A stretch of 22,086 nt of DNA from Podaxis mareebaensis (taxonomy: Eukaryota; Basidiomycota; Agaricomycetes; Agaricales; Agaricaceae): positions 1-22,086 of the forward strand of contig JAEUWP010000131.1 in assembly GCA_018524725.1 (NCBI GenBank), in the 5' to 3' direction. Made by a program: the position numbers and the translations under genes. The notes below the pieces were generated by a model. It had not been told where the DNA came from. It made no database searches and saw nothing but the letters and a program-made list of their open reading frames with translations. Shown here piece by piece: positions 17,318-22,086 of this stretch (position 1 is its first letter; each line of letters opens with the position of its first letter).

Positions 17318-19399
17318 GTGTACATGTGGCAATCAAAAATAACAATGCCCAACAAGCTTCAATGTGATAATGTGTCAGATTCACCACCTAGTGGCAGCAG
17401 CTGCACTGATAATAATAGAGGAAAGGGAAATTATCCCCACTCCAGACTATTTAAATTAGAACCCATTGACAATAGTCAACATAATGCAGAGAATCCAACT
17501 ACAGGATCTAACACTGCAGCTGGAAGCAACTCACATACTCTGCCACCAATAGAAGAGGAGAGTGAGCAACCATCATCACTTGACAGGGCACCATCGCCCA
17601 AGTTTAACACTGCAATATTGAGTGATTTATATACACTCAAAGAAAGAATTTCCCTCATTTTTGATGTGAATCATGTTGAAAGCCCTGTAAGAAGGGCAGA
17701 ACTGTGATTCCATGCAGAAGAATATACCATTGAGCTGTTTAAGAGCTCGACAGATATACTAATAGACCCTACATTGGAGATGTATAAGAATCTCCTATGT
17801 AAAACAATTAAACAACTTGCTTTGCTGTATAAGGCAGCAAAGCAACATAAAGGGGAACAACCTGAAACCCCCATGAATGAAATCTATTGAGCCATGCCTA
17901 CAGCTCAATCAAGGAAACAAATGGATGACACAGATGATGAGCACCTGTACAACTCTCTTTCACAGGTAGAATCACCATCTGATGCCAACCCTACAGCAAC
18001 ACTTGGTGGCACCCTTGACAAAGGAAAAGCACTGATCAGAGGAACATCATCCTCTGCAGACCCAACCCCTTCAGAGTTGAGTATCACAACATGCTCAACC
18101 CAACAAGCCTTGGATGAGCTGTTCACCCCTCGAAAGATTGGCAAAAATGATGACAAATACTCTTGTCATCTAGAAAGCCAAACACAAGTGCTGACTGCCC
18201 TCAATAGGACAATTCCCAATGCCTCTATCACTCAACCAAGACCTATACAGAGTTCAGAAAAGCACTCTGTTAAAATTGATCTTAACCCAAGTGGAGGTGA
18301 GAGAGAAAAGCAGCTTGAAACTGGGCCATCCAAGCCCAGTATAGAATGTGCAGAATACTGGAGTGATTGAGTGGCACTCCAGTGGATGTGGAATGAAGAT
18401 ATTTGACTATATGGAAGGTCAAAAATACCAGACCAAGGCATCCAATTCATAGGAACAACTCCTGTAGATGGGGATGTCTTGGATGATAATGACCTAAGGT
18501 GAGGAGCCTTGCATCCTCAATGACCATTATTACCACCACCCACAGCACATGCAGCTGCACTAAGAGGAGCAGCCCCAGCTACTCCTCCAGTATATCCCCC
18601 AGCAGTACCACGACCACTGACTGGTCATGGAAGTCATCAAGAGGAAGGATCCAATGAAGGGGAGGAATTATACCAACCCCTTGAAAGACCAAGGCGAGGA
18701 TATTCCCTCATTAGAGACATACCACTGACCTTTGGGTCCCCAGGTGTTGCGAACACCATTCACAACCACATATGACTAATGCACAATCGATTGAGTGCAA
18801 CTATCCAAGAGTACCTCTCACAACCCTTTGAATTCCCAGAGGGGTGCAGGCCCAGAAATGGGAAACCCCCCACTGAGAAAGGCCTGGAGCCTTACAGTGG
18901 GAGTCTGAGGTTTAGTGACCTTGAAAACTTTGTATCCACACTCTGCCTAGACCTTGCATTAAAAGGTCTAGGTGGAATGGATCATGCAAGGGACAGGCTG
19001 TGCCTGTATACCCTACCTTACCACTTAGCTGGAGAGGCCAAATGAATGATCATTTGGCATGTTATAAATGTTAATCAAACCAAGTTCGATTGGACTTTTG
19101 AGGAAGTGATCCTTGCTCTGTACGATTACTTTGTGCTACCTACATCCATGCATGAAGCAAGAGAAGGACTCAAACAAGTCCATTATAACCCTCACATTGG
19201 AGTGCAAGGATACTATGACTCCATCATGGATAATGCACAGTGCATGACTGTGCACCCTGATGATTACACCCTCATTGAGTTATTCCTGGAAGGAATACCT
19301 GAGGACATGAGGACAGACCTGCTATTTCATTGAGGTCTGTCCCCTGAAGCAAACTTGTTAGACAAGTTCCTTGCCTTTGCAGTCTCATATGAAAGCTGA
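17318..19399 (+). pseudogene. Retrotransposon gag, decayed by TGA stops
   Basis: One frame runs about 694 codons and is interrupted ten times, always by TGA (17705, 17888, 18368, 18404, 18500, 18521, 18773, 19043, 19331, 19397), with no TAA or TAG and no frameshift. The N-terminal part is polar and low-complexity. The region 18779-19399 looks like the LTR-retrotransposon gag core: FSDLENFVSTLCLDLALKG, YTLPYHLAGEAK, FDWTFEEVILALYDYFV and VQGYYDSIMDNAQCMTVHPD, in the usual order for fungal Gypsy gag. No zinc knuckle is seen. The stops are best explained as CGA (Arg) changed to TGA at methylated CpG; Arg fits the context at several of them. Frame is lost between about 19400 and 19503. Confidence 0.7.
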
Positions 19400-19502
19400 T
19401 GGAAACTGATGTCATACTACTGTCAGGCTCTTCATCCAAATAATAGGGGAGTAGATCCCCTGATGCATAATAATCATCTCCATTTGCTGCCCCATCACCA
19501 CC

Positions 19503-19962
19503 TTGGAAAAATTGGAGCAACTTGAAGATGACTGGATCACCTCAATCATTAGGGGAGATCCAATTGCTATCACCACCAATGACTTACACACCAATGCCAA
19601 ATTGGGTCTTCCAACCCCTCCTAACTCCCCCACTGACACTAACCCCACCAACACCATCATCAAATCAGATGACAAATCAGGAACCAAGTTGCTTACCCAC
19701 ACCATTGGATCTAATAGGGTTACCTTTACCCTCAGCCCCACTTACCATCCCACAAAGTGAACTCCTAAGAAGTACACCACTCCCATCATCAACCCATGAG
19801 TTGGTCAACTCCAACAATTTTCCAGAGCTACCACCTATCATCACACTTGAGGAAACCCTCACACAACATTTCCCAGAGCTTCCAGTAACAAGCAATATCC
19901 TTTCTTATCTTCAACCAGGCTCGCCTACTTATCAGATGATTATGAAGCTGATTATGAATTTG
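19503..19962 (+). pseudogene. Continuation of decayed gag/polyprotein
   Basis: Downstream of a frameshift the reading shifts to another frame beginning LEKLEQLEDDWITSIIRGD. It continues Pro/Thr-rich to the edge of the LTR with three stops (19758, 19797, 19848), all TGA. A second overlapping frame (19522-19968) is open without stops, so which one is ancestral is unclear. The segment ends where the younger LTR-like sequence starts. Confidence 0.45.
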
Positions 19963-20509
19963 TGTTAGGTTGGTCCTTATCACCGGTCACCTAAGCTTTG
20001 CTAGGGGGCGGCTATCTCACTAGATGGTTCGCAGAGGCGCTAGGATCTAGCAAGAAGGATCACGATAAGAAGGTGGTGAGGCAAGTGTCCAGTTAAGTAC
20101 ACTCAGGAGGTCGAACGTCTATAAGTTGAGAGTATGACCAATAGAACGTTTACTACCACACTGATCGTGAGCTAACGTCAATCCAGAGATAAAGCGAGAG
20201 CAATATTCTGAATTTAAGAATATAGGAAGCTTACGCTTCCAGTACATGAGCAGCTATTTAAGCTTTACTTCTAAGTCCAATTCCGGTAACTATGACGAAG
20301 TAAAGCTACGAGTCCGAGAGTCAATAGAAGCGTAACTATGGAGTGGAGTGAGACAAGAATAGAACTAAGACAGGAATAGAAACTGAGATCACAAAGGGAA
20401 ATAGCTAACTAAGGAAACTGTTCAAGATAGAGTTCAGGCGGGATACAGGAGTACAAGGCGAAGCATCTGTAGTTGGATAGAAGAGAAACTATTTACTGGT
20501 TATATTACA
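19963..20509. repeat. LTR-like sequence, 547 bp, TG...CA ends
   Basis: Starts TGTTAGGTTGGTCC and ends GGTTATATTACA on the plus strand, giving TG...CA termini with short imperfect inverted ends (TGTTA / TTACA). CpG frequency jumps back to normal exactly at its left edge, and it holds no long open frame. The minus-strand gene to the right ends inside its last five bases, which suits a 3' LTR of a minus-oriented element. No purine tract is visible there, and the partner LTR and target duplication lie outside the window. It could be one LTR of a nested element or a solo LTR. Confidence 0.55.
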
Positions 20510-22085
20510 AGTCCATATCAGGGTGAAGGCGTCCGTTAGAAGAGTCGGATGAGTAGGAGTCAGGAGACGAGGCAGAACTGGGAATAGGGAAGTTGCCAGT
20601 CGAAGGCAACGAGTCAGGAGAATCTTCATGGAGGAAGATGAGGCTGCGGTGCGGGGACGATGATGATGATGACGATATATCACCAGTGATGTATGGCGGT
20701 GGGTACGGAGGAGGATCGCCGATGGGTTCTTCTGGGTTTGACTCATCGATACCTGGAACATTGGAGTCAACACTGCGGAGGGGCGGAAGCTGAGTATGAC
20801 GGGGAGGGATGGCCGGAGGTTCGTCGGAGTTAGGATTGACATGGTAGACTTCTACTTCTCGGAAGTAGAATCCGTGGGCGACTTCGTATTTGATGATATG
20901 CGGGACGACCTCGGGCGGATACATCATGTAGGGATGAAGGAATACTATGGGTTCTCCGGCGTAAGGAATCATCTTCCAGCCATGGGCCCAGGCAGAGTCA
21001 AAGTTATTATGGATCGTTTGGATATATAACCCGTCAGGATCGAAGACGTGAGTGAAGGGAGCATTCTCCCAGGCGATGCATAATATTTCTGTCATCATGC
21101 GGTCGGTCTCGTAGAAGAGTGGTCCAGGCGTTGGCCAGTCTTCAGAGAATAGGGATGCATGGCCAGGAAGGCAATGATTGGCGAACGCTTTGTTGCGGTA
21201 GCGGGTTGAGTCTTCAGCTGGTATACCCATATCTTGAGTGGTGGAACGGGAGGCATTGGGGAGTCCAAGCTCGTGGACTAAGGCATGATAAATGATGTTG
21301 CAATGGGAGGTACCAGGCTGGTTCATAACATTATCCCCTTCGTTATTAGCGAGTTCCATCTCGCTACTACTATCTGATACTGGTGTCGGGTGGGGTGTAG
21401 GTGGTCTAGGATCTTCCGCTTCCGACGTCGGAGAAGGGAGATTCGTGATGTCTGTCAACTGTATGTGTTGGTTCCCGTGTCTGTCTCGATGGACGAGGGA
21501 GTGAATGCACGTGGTGGCTCTGTTGAGGAGGCTGTGTCATTCTCTGATGGATGTGGGGGAGGCCGAAGGTATAGGTGTTGGAGCGTGTGGTCTGCCTGTT
21601 TCGGGTGCTGATGATGTTGTCAGCGAGGGTGGAGATGGTGGCATCGATGGATTGGTGCAGTTGCGCACTTGATGGACTTGGACTTCTGGCACAGTGGGGA
21701 AGGTAGGGGGTTCCATTATAGTCCCTAGCTCATAGAGGTGGTCGGGTGAAGTTACTTCCTCTGTATCGATCAGTATGCGGATACCGCTGGTGTTGATCGG
21801 TCCCTTGTGGAAAAGTGCGTGAAGGGCGAAGTAATGGAGGAGGTCGGGCTGGGAGCGAGTGCCTAGGAGGAGTAATAGATTGGCTAGTAGGGCAGCGGTT
21901 GCCCAGATCGGAAATGTTTGGCAGGGAGTCAGAATGTCGTTGTATTCTTTGATGCGGAGCCACATAGTGGCTTGCATCAGTAGATCGTGACAGTAGAGCC
22001 TCGGCTTGTGATGAAATGCTAACATCTTGATGATGTCTAGCACTTCCCTGAATTGGAGGCAAGAGATGTGGACTTGAAGCTGGGG
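20505..22085 (-). CDS. Element-associated protein, one internal TGA, 5' end off window
   Basis: One minus-strand frame runs from the window edge to a TAA at 20505, 526 sense or interrupted codons, broken only by a TGA at 21537-21539. The two halves are in the same frame with 26 open codons between the stop and the first TTG, so they are treated as one gene. The first half has a helical, Leu-rich region (AFHHKPRLYCHDLL, WATAALLANLLLLLG) and then a Pro-rich linker. The second half has a Trp/Tyr-rich region (DWPTPGPLFYETDRMM, NFDSAWAHGWKMIPYAG) and a Pro/Ser-rich tail with a run of eight Ser. I do not recognise a family. Its stop overlaps the LTR-like end, so it is probably an accessory frame of a retroelement. 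If the TGA is real, an internal ATG at 21359 could start the second half. Confidence 0.55.
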
Positions 22086-22086
22086 A

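Larger units (their letters stand above)
15730..19962 (+). mobile_element. Old CpG-depleted retroelement remnant
   Basis: The block is defined by three features: almost complete loss of CpG (four between 15698 and 16136, none between 16137 and 17594, ten between 17595 and 19962), a change in base make-up from the neighbouring genes, and a Gypsy-like gag on the plus strand. The left part (about 15730-17300) has no supported gene and would hold the LTR and leader. The left edge is only approximate. The right side is cut by a younger LTR-like sequence at 19963, and no pol is visible before that point. Confidence 0.65.

Noticed and set aside
17318..19399. TGA read as tryptophan (mitochondrial-type code or plasmid)
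   Set aside because: TGG is used freely in the same frame, a few CGA codons survive, and CpG loss explains TGA-only stops without a changed code.
20510..20530. Primer-binding site after the LTR (TATCAG similarity to an initiator tRNA site)
   Set aside because: Only six bases match, there is no TGG start, and the minus-strand gene orientation argues for a 3' LTR instead.
20640..20680. GAT/TCA microsatellite as a separate feature
   Set aside because: It is a short run that encodes the polyserine stretch of the minus-strand gene, with nothing further to support.

Overview
The window looks like nuclear DNA of a filamentous basidiomycete, most likely an Agaricomycete. Three things point there: genes split by many 50-60 nt introns with GT(A/G)NG donors and CTNAC-like branch sites, NACHT-type (STAND/NLR) immune-receptor-like genes of the kind expanded in mushrooms and relatives, and a TKL-type kinase carrying the HGDLK catalytic loop common in these fungi. 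No bacterial operons, rRNA, true tRNA or CRISPR arrays were seen. All gene structures here were worked out by eye from splice signals and reading frame; no database search was possible.

Layout. (1) 60-1975: decayed copy A of a repeat unit that carries an unknown gene on the minus strand. (2) 2512-6923, minus: six-exon NLR-like gene of about 1379 aa, made of a proline-rich N-terminus, a helical segment, a NACHT NTPase and a near-perfect WD40 array. (3) 7085-10697: copies B (truncated) and C (longest, with a 491-aa reading frame) of the same repeat unit, directly tandem. Both contain a small tRNA-like, Pol III-like module. (4) 10698-12338: mostly empty, with a broken gene relic at 11671-11930 minus. 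(5) 12339-15697, plus: a second STAND gene in which a NACHT domain is spliced to a complete TKL-like protein kinase domain. (6) about 15730-19962: an old, CpG-stripped retroelement with a Gypsy-like gag whose reading frame is broken only by TGA codons. (7) 19963-22086: a sharp switch back to CpG-normal DNA, beginning with an LTR-like sequence with TG...CA ends. A long minus-strand reading frame ends on the LTR edge and runs off the window.

How it fits together. The two STAND genes are divergent (head to head) and separated by repeats. One ends in a repeat-based sensor (WD40), the other in an effector-type kinase, so they fit fungal non-self recognition or programmed cell-death signalling. That role is inferred from domain architecture. 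The surrounding repeats and nested retroelements suit a fast-evolving accessory region. The strongest leads are the NACHT-kinase fusion, the recently duplicated WD40 units with variation confined to a few surface positions, the 1458-bp stretch with no CpG at all, the TGA-only decay of gag, and the uncharacterised 491-aa protein family carried by the repeat unit.
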